Program-made: the position numbers and the translations under genes | Shown here: positions 17,003 through 24,910 of the stretch, piece after piece | Position numbering within the stretch: the stretch's first letter is position 1 | Layout of the letters: each line of letters starts with the position of its first letter | Notes under the pieces: generated by a model | Told to the model about the DNA's origin: nothing | Databases searched by the model: none | Seen by the model: the letters and a program-made list of their open reading frames with translations, nothing else | Assembly (NCBI GenBank): GCA_041665785.1 | Contig: JBAYIE010000003.1 | Span: 1-64,000 of the forward strand | Direction of reading: 5' to 3' | DNA from: JBAYIE01 sp041665785 | GTDB taxonomy: Bacteria > Bacteroidota > Bacteroidia > UKL13-3 | Length of the DNA: 64,000 bases

Positions 17003-17995
17003 ATGGCCATACTCGCTTTTCAAAAACCGGATAAAGTAATTATGCATAAGGAGACTGACTTCTACGGTCAGTTCGAATTCCGCCCATTGGAAAAAGGATA
17101 CGGAGTTACTATTGGTAACGCGTTACGCAGAATCCTCTTGTCTTCCTTGGAAGGATACGCAATTACTTCGGTTAAATTTGCTGGTGTTGATCATGAGTTC
17201 TCTACGATCAAAGGCGTGATTGAAGATGTTGTGGAAATCGTTTTGAACCTGAAACAAATCCGCTTCAAGCGTATAGTTGACGGTATTGACTCTGAGAAAA
17301 TATTCATCAATATCAAAGGCCAGGAGCAGTTTTCGGCAGGAGATATCACCAAGCAGACCAATACATTTAAAGTATTGAATCCTGAACTGATCATCTGCCA
17401 CATGGATCCAAAAACCCATCTGGAAATTGAATTAACCGTTGAAAAAGGTCGTGGTTATGTTCCTGCAGAGGAAAACAAACCCAAGGATGCAGTGATTGGT
17501 TTAATTCCGATTGATGCCATCTTTACACCTATCAAAAACGTAAAATATGCAGTAGAAGATTACCGCGTAGAGCAAAAGATCGATTACGAAAAGCTGACCC
17601 TCGAAATTGCTACCGATGGATCCATTCATCCGGAAGATTCTCTGAAGGAAGCTGCTAAAATTCTGATCCAGCACTTTATGTTGTTCTCCGATGAGCTGAT
17701 TACTCTGGACAGCCAGGTAAAAGAAGCTCCTGCTGAAGTAGACGAAAATATCCTGCATATCCGTAAGATTCTGAAGACTCCATTGTCTGATCTGGATCTT
17801 TCTGTACGTGCATACAACTGCCTCAAGGCGGCCGATATCAAGTCGCTTTCAGATCTGGTAAGCTACGATATCGGTGATCTGTTAAAATTCAGAAACTTTG
17901 GAAAGAAATCGCTTTCTGAATTGGAAGAGCTGGTACGCGACAAAGGTTTGACCTTTGGCATGGACGTAGCTAAATACCTGTCAAACGAAGAATAA
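17003..17995 (+). CDS. rpoA: DNA-directed RNA polymerase subunit alpha
   Basis: The alpha subunit dimerises to nucleate RNA polymerase assembly. The N-terminal domain (residues ~1-235; GYGVTIGNALRRILLSSLEG) and the C-terminal domain (~265-330; SVRAYNCLKAADIKSLSDL, LKFRNFGKKSLSELEEL) are intact, 330 residues in all. It follows rpsD by 23 nt. Confidence 0.98.
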   Translation: MAILAFQKPDKVIMHKETDFYGQFEFRPLEKGYGVTIGNALRRILLSSLEGYAITSVKFAGVDHEFSTIKGVIEDVVEIVLNLKQIRFKRIVDGIDSEKIFINIKGQEQFSAGDITKQTNTFKVLNPELIICHMDPKTHLEIELTVEKGRGYVPAEENKPKDAVIGLIPIDAIFTPIKNVKYAVEDYRVEQKIDYEKLTLEIATDGSIHPEDSLKEAAKILIQHFMLFSDELITLDSQVKEAPAEVDENILHIRKILKTPLSDLDLSVRAYNCLKAADIKSLSDLVSYDIGDLLKFRNFGKKSLSELEELVRDKGLTFGMDVAKYLSNEE

Positions 17996-18008
17996 TAGTG
18001 AATAACCG

Positions 18009-18029
18009 TTGCCGCTTCCAAAACGGCAA
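18009..18029 (+). promoter_or_regulatory. Small hairpin in the rpoA-rplQ spacer
   Basis: TTGCCG (18009-18014) and CGGCAA (18024-18029) can pair around a 9-nt loop, 14 nt before the rplQ start. There is no T-run, so it is not a terminator; it could adjust rplQ translation or mRNA stability. Role unproven. Confidence 0.25.
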
Positions 18030-18043
18030 GCAATAGAAATACA

Positions 18044-18532
18044 ATGAGACACGGAAATACAGTAAATAAATTGAGTAGGACCGCATCGCACCGCAGAGCG
18101 ATGTTGAGTAATATGGCTACTTCTCTTATCTTACACAAGAAGATTACTACAACTTTGGCGAAAGCAAAAGCATTGCGCAAGTATGTGGAGCCTATGATTA
18201 CCAAGGCTAAAGAAGATTCTACCCATACCCGCAGAACAGTTTTCAGTTATCTGCAAAACAAAGAAGCAGTGAAAGAATTGTTCGGAACAGTGGCTGAAAA
18301 AGTAGGCACACGTCCGGGAGGATACACCCGCATCCTGAAACTGATGAACCGTAAAGGCGATAATGCTGAAATGGCCATCATGGAACTGGTAGATTTCAAT
18401 GAAATCATGTTGGCTGAAAAATCAGCTAAAGGTGGTGCAGCAAAGAAAACTACCCGTCGTGGTCGCAAGCCTGTTGCGAAGAAAACTGAAACAACAGCAA
18501 CCGAAACAAAAGAAGAAAACACAGCAGAATAA
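18044..18532 (+). CDS. rplQ: 50S ribosomal protein L17 with a Lys/Thr/Ala-rich tail
   Basis: L17 lies near the tunnel exit on the solvent side. The core MRHGNTVNKLSRTASHRRAM and GGYTRILKLMNRKGDNAEMA is canonical. The protein has 162 residues against ~127 in E. coli; the extra C-terminus is low complexity (Lys, Thr, Ala, Glu; e.g. KKTTRRGRKPVAKKTETT). Last gene of the cluster, followed by a terminator. Confidence 0.97.
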   Translation: MRHGNTVNKLSRTASHRRAMLSNMATSLILHKKITTTLAKAKALRKYVEPMITKAKEDSTHTRRTVFSYLQNKEAVKELFGTVAEKVGTRPGGYTRILKLMNRKGDNAEMAIMELVDFNEIMLAEKSAKGGAAKKTTRRGRKPVAKKTETTATETKEENTAE

Positions 18533-18553
18533 ATACTGCATAACCTATTCCGG

Positions 18554-18592
18554 CAGCCGGTCACCGCAAGGTCGACCGGCTGTTGTGTTTTT
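18554..18592 (+). terminator. Intrinsic terminator of the ribosomal cluster
   Basis: CAGCCGGTC (18554-18562) pairs perfectly with GACCGGCTG (18574-18582), followed by TTGTGTTTTT. It lies 22 nt after rplQ; the T-run overlaps the stop codon of the convergent lipoprotein gene on the minus strand. Confidence 0.8.
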
Positions 18593-19949
18593 AGCGGCCC
18601 AGGAACTCGCTGCGGATTCGGGGATAGAAAGTATCGATGAGTATATTTCCGGCTTTCTTATAAGCCTCTAAACCGGCTGTTTCGGCAGTTGACTGATAGC
18701 CTTTGATGTTTTGCAATGCATCTTTGTAAACTTCATTGGATGCAGCATTATCCGTAATGCTGAGTGTGAGGTCGAGGCTTGCTCCTAATGTGTTTTTATA
18801 AATCATTCCCAGGTTGCGTGTATCGGAAGTCAATACAATCGAATAATCAGCTTCCCCGGGAGTTTTAACAAACACACAACCGTCGTCGATAAACAATCTT
18901 TTTATAATAGGTTCCAGCGTATTTCCGGTAGTGGGTTTAGAAATATTGAGTTCCTTGCAACTCAGGTATAATTTCAATGGATTGTTGGAAAGGTTGATCA
19001 CCAACGAAGGCCAGTTAATGTATTGCAGCAATTGTTTCAGTACCAAATTCAAACTGTCGCGGGCCATCGCTTTCTCCGAATCGAATCGCAATATTACATA
19101 GGTACCTTTGGTGCGTAACTGTGCCGCATCCATAATCAATTTACCTTGCTGATCACTTACAAAGGAATAGCGCGTTTTGCCCGGTGTACTTTTGTCGGAA
19201 AGTCCAAGCGGAATACCAGTGAGGGGAGAGTTGCCTGATTTCAGGTTGATATGAATAGTAACAGACCGCAATTGCTTAACAGAATCTGCGGCAGGTCTAA
19301 CCAAATCAATAGCATTCATCTGGTTTTGGATAGACGAAAGCATTTCATTAACCAGGTAAACTTGTTTACCATTCACCACCGTTTGCAAGTCGGCATCGAG
19401 GTATTCCTGAATTTCTTTTAGTGCAAGGATTTTGAATTGAAAGGCCTGCATGAACGATTGCCTTAAATCAGCCTGTTGAGCGCGCTGATACAAATCTTCT
19501 GCACGATCCACAGCCAATTGCATTTTCCTTCTTTTGGCAGCCAGATACTGCTCTCGCGATAACCGGTAAAAGACCCAATAGGTTTCCTGATCTTCCCAAC
19601 TGTCTACCAGTTCAAAATCTTCAATGGTTTGCAAGGCACTAATGCGGGTCTGTGATTCGAACTGCTGCCGAAATTCCTGATTAACCTGGAATTGAGATAA
19701 GGCAGAGTTTGCTGTTACAGTAACCTTAATTTCAGAAATCAGATCGTTGAGCGCATTCTTCTTGGCAACTTGCTGAAATTCGGTGGGGGAGGCATTCTTG
19801 GATGCAATACCAATTCCAACATAGTAAGCAGACTGTATGGGTCGGGACTGAACCCATTCAGGTTTTGCCCTGGCTTTAACCCGCTGGGCATTGCAACTGC
19901 CTGTGAAAAGCAGCAGCACAATGAATCCGATGGATGCAAATAGTCTCAC
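18591..19949 (-). CDS. LPP20-like lipoprotein (452 aa)
   Basis: The N-terminus ends in LLLFTGSC, a lipobox, so the protein is predicted to be an acylated envelope lipoprotein. Residues ~30-150 (PEWVQSRPIQSAYYVGIGIA, then a QVAKKNALNDLISEIKV helix) resemble the LPP20/FlgT-N-like fold, where a secretin-like module follows 'xxPxWV'. The rest has a coiled region (~155-215) and a C-terminal part with Tyr/Leu-rich beta strands; no catalytic motif is seen. It is 51 nt downstream of a second lipoprotein with a similar core, likely co-transcribed. Function unknown. Confidence 0.7.
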   Translation of the reverse strand: MRLFASIGFIVLLLFTGSCNAQRVKARAKPEWVQSRPIQSAYYVGIGIASKNASPTEFQQVAKKNALNDLISEIKVTVTANSALSQFQVNQEFRQQFESQTRISALQTIEDFELVDSWEDQETYWVFYRLSREQYLAAKRRKMQLAVDRAEDLYQRAQQADLRQSFMQAFQFKILALKEIQEYLDADLQTVVNGKQVYLVNEMLSSIQNQMNAIDLVRPAADSVKQLRSVTIHINLKSGNSPLTGIPLGLSDKSTPGKTRYSFVSDQQGKLIMDAAQLRTKGTYVILRFDSEKAMARDSLNLVLKQLLQYINWPSLVINLSNNPLKLYLSCKELNISKPTTGNTLEPIIKRLFIDDGCVFVKTPGEADYSIVLTSDTRNLGMIYKNTLGASLDLTLSITDNAASNEVYKDALQNIKGYQSTAETAGLEAYKKAGNILIDTFYPRIRSEFLGR

Positions 19950-20000
19950 AGCAATCGCTTATGATGTTTTATAAATAGAATTGGAAAAGGGAACAGGGCA

Positions 20001-20597
20001 TTAATTGCCCCGTTCTTTTGCAAGATTTTCCATCTCCTTGTTAAAGATTTCTTCAAACTTCTTTTTATCGTAATCCTGTTCCAGTTTTTTGTTGGCACCA
20101 ATACCTTTGTCGATGCCGTTCATTACAGCCTGTTTATTGGCTTCAATGGCTACCCAATAGGTAAAGGTATTGTTGGTTTCCTTGAAGATTTTTTCGCCAA
20201 TGATGCGCACATCCACCAGTTGCTGATTGGTAACTTCGCGGCTCAATTCTTCAAATTTATTCGCAAATTCCTGGGCATCGCTTACCTGACGCTGATTGGT
20301 ATACTGTTCGGTAACTTTTTTGATGGTGGTTTGAATCAGTCCGGCCATTTCTGATTTGGCGTTTTGCAGGGCTATCTTTTTGGAGGTAGTCATATCGGGG
20401 CTATTTCCGGAAGATTTAGCCCTGAAATTCTCCTTGTTGCTTTGATATTCAGTTGTACTAAATGGCACAGATATTTCAATGGCACCGGTTTGTTTCTCGA
20501 TCGGAGTACCTTTTTTCGATTTACAGGAAATCAAAGTGGCAGAAACCCCGGAAATGAATAAGGCCGTTAATAACAGCTTGTTGATGTTGGTTTTCAT
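20001..20597 (-). CDS. Small LPP20-like lipoprotein (198 aa)
   Basis: Start taken at ATG 20597 (MKTNINKLLLTALFISG) because the signal sequence and lipobox (SATLISC) follow directly; the longer frame to 20639 adds 14 uncharged residues without support. The mature part has the same order as its downstream neighbour: a SKKIALQNAKSEMAGLIQ helix, then VRIIGEKIFKETNNTFTYWV, which aligns in style with the neighbour's DSWEDQETYWVFYR. The C-terminus is a charged helix. Probably a two-gene operon of related envelope lipoproteins; role unknown. Confidence 0.65.
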   Translation of the reverse strand: MKTNINKLLLTALFISGVSATLISCKSKKGTPIEKQTGAIEISVPFSTTEYQSNKENFRAKSSGNSPDMTTSKKIALQNAKSEMAGLIQTTIKKVTEQYTNQRQVSDAQEFANKFEELSREVTNQQLVDVRIIGEKIFKETNNTFTYWVAIEANKQAVMNGIDKGIGANKKLEQDYDKKKFEEIFNKEMENLAKERGN

Positions 20598-20667
20598 GTT
20601 GGAATGCATTAACTGATCAAAATTAGTAATATCAGACACTATTCAAATGCAGTGCCAAACTTTTGTT

Positions 20668-20736
20668 GGTTAATGGTTATTGAGTATTCGTTATTTGGTT
20701 ATTGAGTTATTCGTTATTGAGTTAATCGGTTATTGC
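20668..20736. repeat. AT-rich TTATT(C/G)-type simple repeat
   Basis: An imperfect array of GTTATTGA / TTATTCG units (GTTATTGAGTTATTCGTTAT etc.). It lies upstream of the lipoprotein pair in a 298-nt gene-free stretch (20598-20895) that otherwise shows nothing. The reverse complement (AATAACGAATAAC) recurs inside the 84-bp tandem repeat at 54557-54808, and a similar AATAACT array precedes mfd. Confidence 0.6.
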
Positions 20737-20895
20737 GTGTAACATTACGCAGATAAATTGTCTGGAATAATAGTTTAAGCAGTTAAGTTTAAACGATGAT
20801 TTGTGACAATTGCTATTTACGCTGATATGGTTTCAGCAATTCGCCCACCTTCTGCAAGGCAAGAATCTGTACTCCGTAATCCGCACTTCGGACTA

Positions 20896-21582
20896 TTACG
20901 ATTGCGTGTCGTTTTCTATAATTCCATCACGCAGCCGCACAATACGCTTGGCTCTTCGGGCAATATCTTCTTCATGTGTTACCACAATTACCGTATTGCC
21001 CTGTTGATGGATATGTTCAATCAACTCCATAATTTCATACGAAGTTTTTGAATCCAGATTACCGGTTGGTTCATCGGCCAGGATCATTGAAGGGTTGTTG
21101 ATCAAGGCACGCGCGATAGCTACACGTTGTCGTTGTCCGCCAGATAATTCATTGGGTTTATGATGCATGCGATCGGCCAAACTTACACTGGCCAATGTTG
21201 TTTCAGCACGGGCACGGCGTTCTTTCTTGCCATAACCGGCGTAAACCAGCGGCAGCGCTACATTTTCCAATGCAGTGCTTCGTGGCAGAAGATTAAATGT
21301 TTGAAAAACAAATCCAATTTCCTTATTCCGGATTTCGGCCAGTTCGTTATCGGAAAGATCGCTTACATCCTGATTGTTCAAAATGTATTTTCCGGATGTA
21401 GGTGTGTCGAGGCAGCCCAGAATATTCATGAGAGTAGATTTACCTGAACCTGACGGTCCCATCAATGCCACATATTCTCCCTTTTGAATTTGCAGTGATA
21501 TCCCGCGCAGCGCCTGTACTTCCACATCACCAATCTTGAAATGCCGTGTAATATTGGTTAGTTCAATGACCGGTTGTGCCAT
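20896..21582 (-). CDS. ABC transporter ATP-binding protein (LolD/MacB type)
   Basis: Complete 228-residue ATPase: Walker A GPSGSGKST (~38-46), Q-loop FQTFNLLP, signature LSGGQRQRVAIARAL, Walker B MILADEPTGNLD and H-loop VIVVTHEEDIA. The DEPTGNLDSKTS form and the length are typical of the LolD/MacB/FtsE-like family, which works with FtsX/MacB-type permeases in lipoprotein release or tripartite efflux. No permease is adjacent, so the partner must be elsewhere. It follows gatC by 5 nt on the minus strand and probably belongs to the pyrE-gatC operon. Confidence 0.93.
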   Translation of the reverse strand: MAQPVIELTNITRHFKIGDVEVQALRGISLQIQKGEYVALMGPSGSGKSTLMNILGCLDTPTSGKYILNNQDVSDLSDNELAEIRNKEIGFVFQTFNLLPRSTALENVALPLVYAGYGKKERRARAETTLASVSLADRMHHKPNELSGGQRQRVAIARALINNPSMILADEPTGNLDSKTSYEIMELIEHIHQQGNTVIVVTHEEDIARRAKRIVRLRDGIIENDTQS

Positions 21583-21587
21583 GCCGT

Positions 21588-21878
21588 TTATTTGTCTAGG
21601 AATTTAGGTACGCGGAAATAATCCGAATCCTTTTTGGGGGCATTGAGCAATGCTTCTTCGTGCGTAATGGATGAAATAACTTCATCGTCGCGCAAAATAT
21701 TTTCACCTTCCGCCATAAAGATCAACGGTTCAATGCCGGTTGTATCCAATTCATTCAGCTTGTCTACAAAATTAACCACCTTAGCCATGTCCGACTTAAT
21801 GTTTTCTTTTTCGGCTCCTTCAAATTCAAGTTTGGCCAGATCGGCCAGTTTATCGATCAACTCATTGGTAATATCCAT
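21588..21878 (-). CDS. gatC: Asp/Glu-tRNA(Asn/Gln) amidotransferase subunit GatC
   Basis: GatC stabilises the GatCAB amidotransferase, which converts misacylated Glu-tRNA(Gln) or Asp-tRNA(Asn). The 96-residue product fits: IDKLADLAKLEF, KVVNFVDKLNELDTTGIEPL and LRDDEV...FRVPKFLD. gatA and gatB are not in the window. The start overlaps the end of the upstream acyltransferase gene by 17 nt, which points to translational coupling. Confidence 0.93.
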   Translation of the reverse strand: MDITNELIDKLADLAKLEFEGAEKENIKSDMAKVVNFVDKLNELDTTGIEPLIFMAEGENILRDDEVISSITHEEALLNAPKKDSDYFRVPKFLDK

Positions 21879-22608
21879 ACGCTGCTAATTTCTGTTCAAT
21901 AATACGGAAAACTTTTTGCTTCAGTTCACCTGTTTGCCTGCTGGTCATTCCCAGGGTTGAAATAGGTTTATGAACATACTGGATTACTCTTCCGGGTTTA
22001 AAATTAAAGGGTCCGAAATCCGATGCAAGTTTCCAGTTACCAATAATGGTAACAGGTACAACGTCTACTTGCTGTTCAATAGCCATTTTAAATGCACCGT
22101 CTTTAAATGCACTTAATTTAGGTGTCATGCTTGAAATTGTCCCTTCCGGAAAAATAACCAGATTATTTCCGTTTTTCAGGTGGTCTAAACCCCGTTGATA
22201 GGCAATCACTGTTTTTCTTGAATTATTCAGGTCGATTGGAATATCGATCGTACGTATAAAAATGCCAAACAAGGGTATATGCTGTATTTCTTCTCTTGCC
22301 ATGTAGCTGATATCGACACCTAATCTGCCTACAAGCGTAAGCATATCCAGCTTTGATGTATGATTGGGTGTAATTACATATGGTTTGTACTTCATCAAAG
22401 GTTCTTCAAAAATCTGCTCAATGCGTATAAATCCCCAGAATAAGCACCAGTTGACCCATGCTCTGCGTACGATCTGAGCATAAAAGAACCATTTTTTTCT
22501 GCTCAAAAGCAAAGCAAGCAGGGGGTAAACTGCGAGAAACCCGATTCCTGACCAAAATATCATCCAACTGGTCCAAAAGGAAGGACGTTTGATTTTATTC
22601 GGATTCAT
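21862..22608 (-). CDS. 1-acyl-sn-glycerol-3-phosphate acyltransferase (PlsC family), copy 1
   Basis: Second acylation of glycerol-3-phosphate in phospholipid synthesis, at the inner membrane. Motif I NHTSKLD (HxxxxD catalytic pair), motif III FPEGTIS and an N-terminal hydrophobic helix are present; 248 residues. It is a paralogue of the next gene upstream (same motif spacing, similar GAFKMAIEQQVDVVPVTIIG versus GAFKLAIEKQVPVLPVTIIG). It overlaps gatC by 17 nt. Confidence 0.9.
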   Translation of the reverse strand: MNPNKIKRPSFWTSWMIFWSGIGFLAVYPLLALLLSRKKWFFYAQIVRRAWVNWCLFWGFIRIEQIFEEPLMKYKPYVITPNHTSKLDMLTLVGRLGVDISYMAREEIQHIPLFGIFIRTIDIPIDLNNSRKTVIAYQRGLDHLKNGNNLVIFPEGTISSMTPKLSAFKDGAFKMAIEQQVDVVPVTIIGNWKLASDFGPFNFKPGRVIQYVHKPISTLGMTSRQTGELKQKVFRIIEQKLAAYGYYQ

Positions 22609-22669
22609 GATCGGATTTTGCTATTTGTGGCCGAAACGATATGTTGTTTAACTTCAATATGGTTGGAGT

Positions 22670-23410
22670 TCAGTAACCAAATTCAGCTAATTTAGCCTCC
22701 ATGATTTTTTTCACTTCATCCATCAACTCTCCAATTTGATTGATGTGCATGCCTTTTGTAGGAATGGGTTGATGAATGTATTGTATAACACTGCCCGGCA
22801 TAAAATGTCTTTTTCCATATTCAGGCAACACTTTCCAGTTTCCAATGATGGTTACAGGCAATACAGGAACTTGCTTTTCTATGGCTAATTTAAATGCACC
22901 TTCTTTAAAACGACCCAATTTTGGAGTATGACTGGGAATGGTACCTTCCGGATAAATTACAATGCTTTTTCCTTCGCCCAATTGTTTTAAAGCTTTCTGA
23001 TATGCTTGTGCAGCATGCCTTACATTTTTCCGATCTACTGCAATATCGATGGTTCTGAAAAATATGCCAAAAACCGGAACTTTTGCCAATTCCATTTTTG
23101 CCATAAAATTAAAATCCATTTTCAGTTTACCAGTCAGGGTAACAATATCCAGTTGCGAAGAATGATTAGGCGTAATAACATAGGGTTTGTGCCGGTTGAA
23201 GGGTTTTTCTATAATTTGCTTTACCCGTATTCCACCCCAGAAAAAAAGCCACCAGGCCCATACCCTGCGAATTTTATGCGCCGTTGAATACCATTTGGGA
23301 TTACTTAAAGTGATGGCAAATGCAGGATATAAAAGCAGCAAGCCCATTACAAACCAAAAGCCAAACCATAAGGCCAGTGCAACTTTAAATACATGCTTTA
23401 TTTGCGACAT
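22670..23410 (-). CDS. 1-acyl-sn-glycerol-3-phosphate acyltransferase (PlsC family), copy 2
   Basis: Same family as its neighbour: NHSSQLD (HxxxxD), YPEGTIPSHTPKLGRFKEG, and an N-terminal membrane segment (ALWFGFWFVMGLLLLYPAF). 246 residues. It starts 1 nt after the pyrE stop, so it is surely co-transcribed with pyrE. Two tandem copies may differ in acyl-chain preference (iso-branched versus straight chains), but the sequence alone does not show this. Confidence 0.9.
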   Translation of the reverse strand: MSQIKHVFKVALALWFGFWFVMGLLLLYPAFAITLSNPKWYSTAHKIRRVWAWWLFFWGGIRVKQIIEKPFNRHKPYVITPNHSSQLDIVTLTGKLKMDFNFMAKMELAKVPVFGIFFRTIDIAVDRKNVRHAAQAYQKALKQLGEGKSIVIYPEGTIPSHTPKLGRFKEGAFKLAIEKQVPVLPVTIIGNWKVLPEYGKRHFMPGSVIQYIHQPIPTKGMHINQIGELMDEVKKIMEAKLAEFGY

Positions 23411-23411
23411 A

Positions 23412-24053
23412 TTATTTACCCCACGAATCAGGCATTTGACGCCATTGACTAAGCACTTCCAACTGACCGGCCTGTACTATTCCTTTTTCAATAGCTACCT
23501 GAATTAAGGTATGATAATCGCATAAAGAAAACATGGGACATTTAGCCTCTTCAAATGCTTTCACCGACGCATCAAATCCATAGGTAAAAATAGAAACCAT
23601 ACCTACTACCTCACATCCATAAGTGCGCAATGACTCAACGGCTTGCAGGCTGCTTTTGCCGGTTGATACCAGATCTTCCACAACCACTACTTTTTGTCCT
23701 GGTATAATAGCCCCTTCAATTTGCTTACCCATTCCGTGTTTTTTAGCTTCGCTTCTTACATAGCCAAAGGGCAATCCTATTTCATCGGCAGCAAGTACAC
23801 CTGGTGCAATGCCTGCAGTAGCTACACCAATTACAGCCTGAGATTCCGGAAATTGAGTTTGAATGGCTTTCCCTAACGCCTGTTTGATAAATTTACGCAC
23901 TTCGGGAAAAGAAAGCGAGAGACGGTTATCGCTATAAATTGGGGATTTCCAGCCTGAAGTCCAAGTGAATGGTTGTTCGGGACTCAGTTTGATGGCGTTT
24001 ATTTGTAACAAATATTCTGCTATCTTAGCGGCTGTTGTCTCAGTAGAATGCAT
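23412..24053 (-). CDS. pyrE: Orotate phosphoribosyltransferase
   Basis: Transfers the ribose phosphate of PRPP to orotate in UMP synthesis. The PRPP-binding motif VVVVEDLVSTGKSS and the segments FTWTSGWKSPIYSDNR and GVATAGIAPGVLAAD are canonical. I take ATG 24053 (213 residues, MHSTETTAAKIAEYLL); the open frame continues 65 codons upstream, through the divergent Nudix gene, without family support. First gene of the operon with two plsC copies, gatC and the ABC ATPase. Confidence 0.95.
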   Translation of the reverse strand: MHSTETTAAKIAEYLLQINAIKLSPEQPFTWTSGWKSPIYSDNRLSLSFPEVRKFIKQALGKAIQTQFPESQAVIGVATAGIAPGVLAADEIGLPFGYVRSEAKKHGMGKQIEGAIIPGQKVVVVEDLVSTGKSSLQAVESLRTYGCEVVGMVSIFTYGFDASVKAFEEAKCPMFSLCDYHTLIQVAIEKGIVQAGQLEVLSQWRQMPDSWGK

Positions 24054-24057
24054 CAGG

Positions 24058-24065
24058 CAAATGTA
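24058..24065 (-). promoter_or_regulatory. -7 element of pyrE, 4 nt before the start codon
   Basis: On the minus strand TACATTTG matches TAnnTTTG and is followed by CCTG and the pyrE ATG. If used, the mRNA would start at or next to the start codon. It overlaps the ATG of the divergent Nudix gene (24061). No clear TTG is seen at -33. Confidence 0.4.
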
Positions 24066-24675
24066 TAAAATTTTCATCAACGAGAAACCCTTTATCATCA
24101 CTTCATCCGACATTTCTGACAAAATGTATGCGGCTTGCCGGAGGGTGCAACATGATGCAGGTACAACGCTTGACCTGATCCGGGAATGCGAGGGGATGCG
24201 AAGCAAAGGGTTTGTGGTTTTATGCGACGATGAGGAATATGCATTCAAAGATTTTTACACCCATTTTGTGGCTATTGAAGCAGCAGGCGGGATGGTATTC
24301 AATGATACAGGCGATGTGCTCTTAATAAAAAGGTTGGGTAAATGGGACCTGCCTAAGGGTAAAATCGATGGGGATGAAACCCCTCCGGAAGCAGCATTAC
24401 GGGAAGTGAAAGAGGAATGTGGGATTGGAATACTGAAGTTAATCAAAGAAATTCAGGTTACGTACCATACCTACAAAATGCACAACCACCGTTTTTTAAA
24501 ATTAACATATTGGTATCTAATGTCGACTTCATGGAAAGAGACACTGATTCCACAAAAGGAAGAACATATTACAGAAGCCAAATGGTTTAATACAAAAGAA
24601 TTGAATCTGGAAGAATTGGATACCTATCTGTCTATTAGCGACCTTTTAAAAACGGTTATTCGTATAGAAAACTAA
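24061..24675 (+). CDS. Nudix hydrolase
   Basis: Hydrolyses nucleoside diphosphates linked to another moiety. The Nudix box GX5EX7REUXEEXGU is complete (GKIDGDETPPEAALREVKEE followed by CGI), preceded by GGMVFNDTGDVLLIKRLGKW. I use ATG 24061 (204 residues), only 7 nt from the divergent pyrE start; the first ~75 residues form a separate N-terminal region of unknown role seen in some Bacteroidota members. Substrate unknown. Confidence 0.88.
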   Translation: MYKIFINEKPFIITSSDISDKMYAACRRVQHDAGTTLDLIRECEGMRSKGFVVLCDDEEYAFKDFYTHFVAIEAAGGMVFNDTGDVLLIKRLGKWDLPKGKIDGDETPPEAALREVKEECGIGILKLIKEIQVTYHTYKMHNHRFLKLTYWYLMSTSWKETLIPQKEEHITEAKWFNTKELNLEELDTYLSISDLLKTVIRIEN

Positions 24676-24706
24676 ACATTTTGAAACTATACTGGTAATT
24701 TTTGCG

Positions 24707-24734
24707 TTGTACGTTAAATTTTTATATACTTTTG
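24707..24734 (+). promoter_or_regulatory. Promoter of the 35-residue lipoprotein gene
   Basis: TTG (24707-24709), 17-nt spacer, TACTTTTG (24727-24734): full Bacteroidota consensus, 18 nt before the ATG at 24753. Its presence supports the reality of this very short gene. Confidence 0.6.
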
Positions 24735-24752
24735 TATATACATAAGACCTGC

Positions 24753-24860
24753 ATGAAAAAAATACTTATCTTATTGACTGTGTGTTCACTACTGATTTTA
24801 GGCTCATGCAAAAGCACCTGTCCTAAATTTTCAATAGACCTTAGCAGCATCCTTCGTTAA
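24753..24860 (+). CDS. Tiny predicted lipoprotein (35 aa)
   Basis: The frame MKKILILLTVCSLLILGSC, then 16 residues (KSTCPKFSIDLSSILR), ends at TAA 24858-24860. A Lys-rich n-region, a hydrophobic core and LGSC make an excellent lipobox, so the mature product would be a 17-residue acylated peptide with Cys1 and a second Cys. A consensus promoter lies just upstream and no overlapping gene exists. It is monocistronic between a Nudix gene and a convergent MuiA-family gene. Too short for most gene callers; function unknown, possibly an envelope small protein comparable in kind to entericidin-like lipoproteins. Confidence 0.6.
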   Translation: MKKILILLTVCSLLILGSCKSTCPKFSIDLSSILR

Positions 24861-24910
24861 GGTTTCCCTATTGGTTTGTATCAGATATGGAATCCTGAAT
24901 TTAATCGGAT

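Noticed and set aside
24054..24248. N-terminal extension of pyrE
   Set aside because: It is antisense to the start of the Nudix gene and lacks OPRTase similarity; ATG 24053 begins the conserved part.
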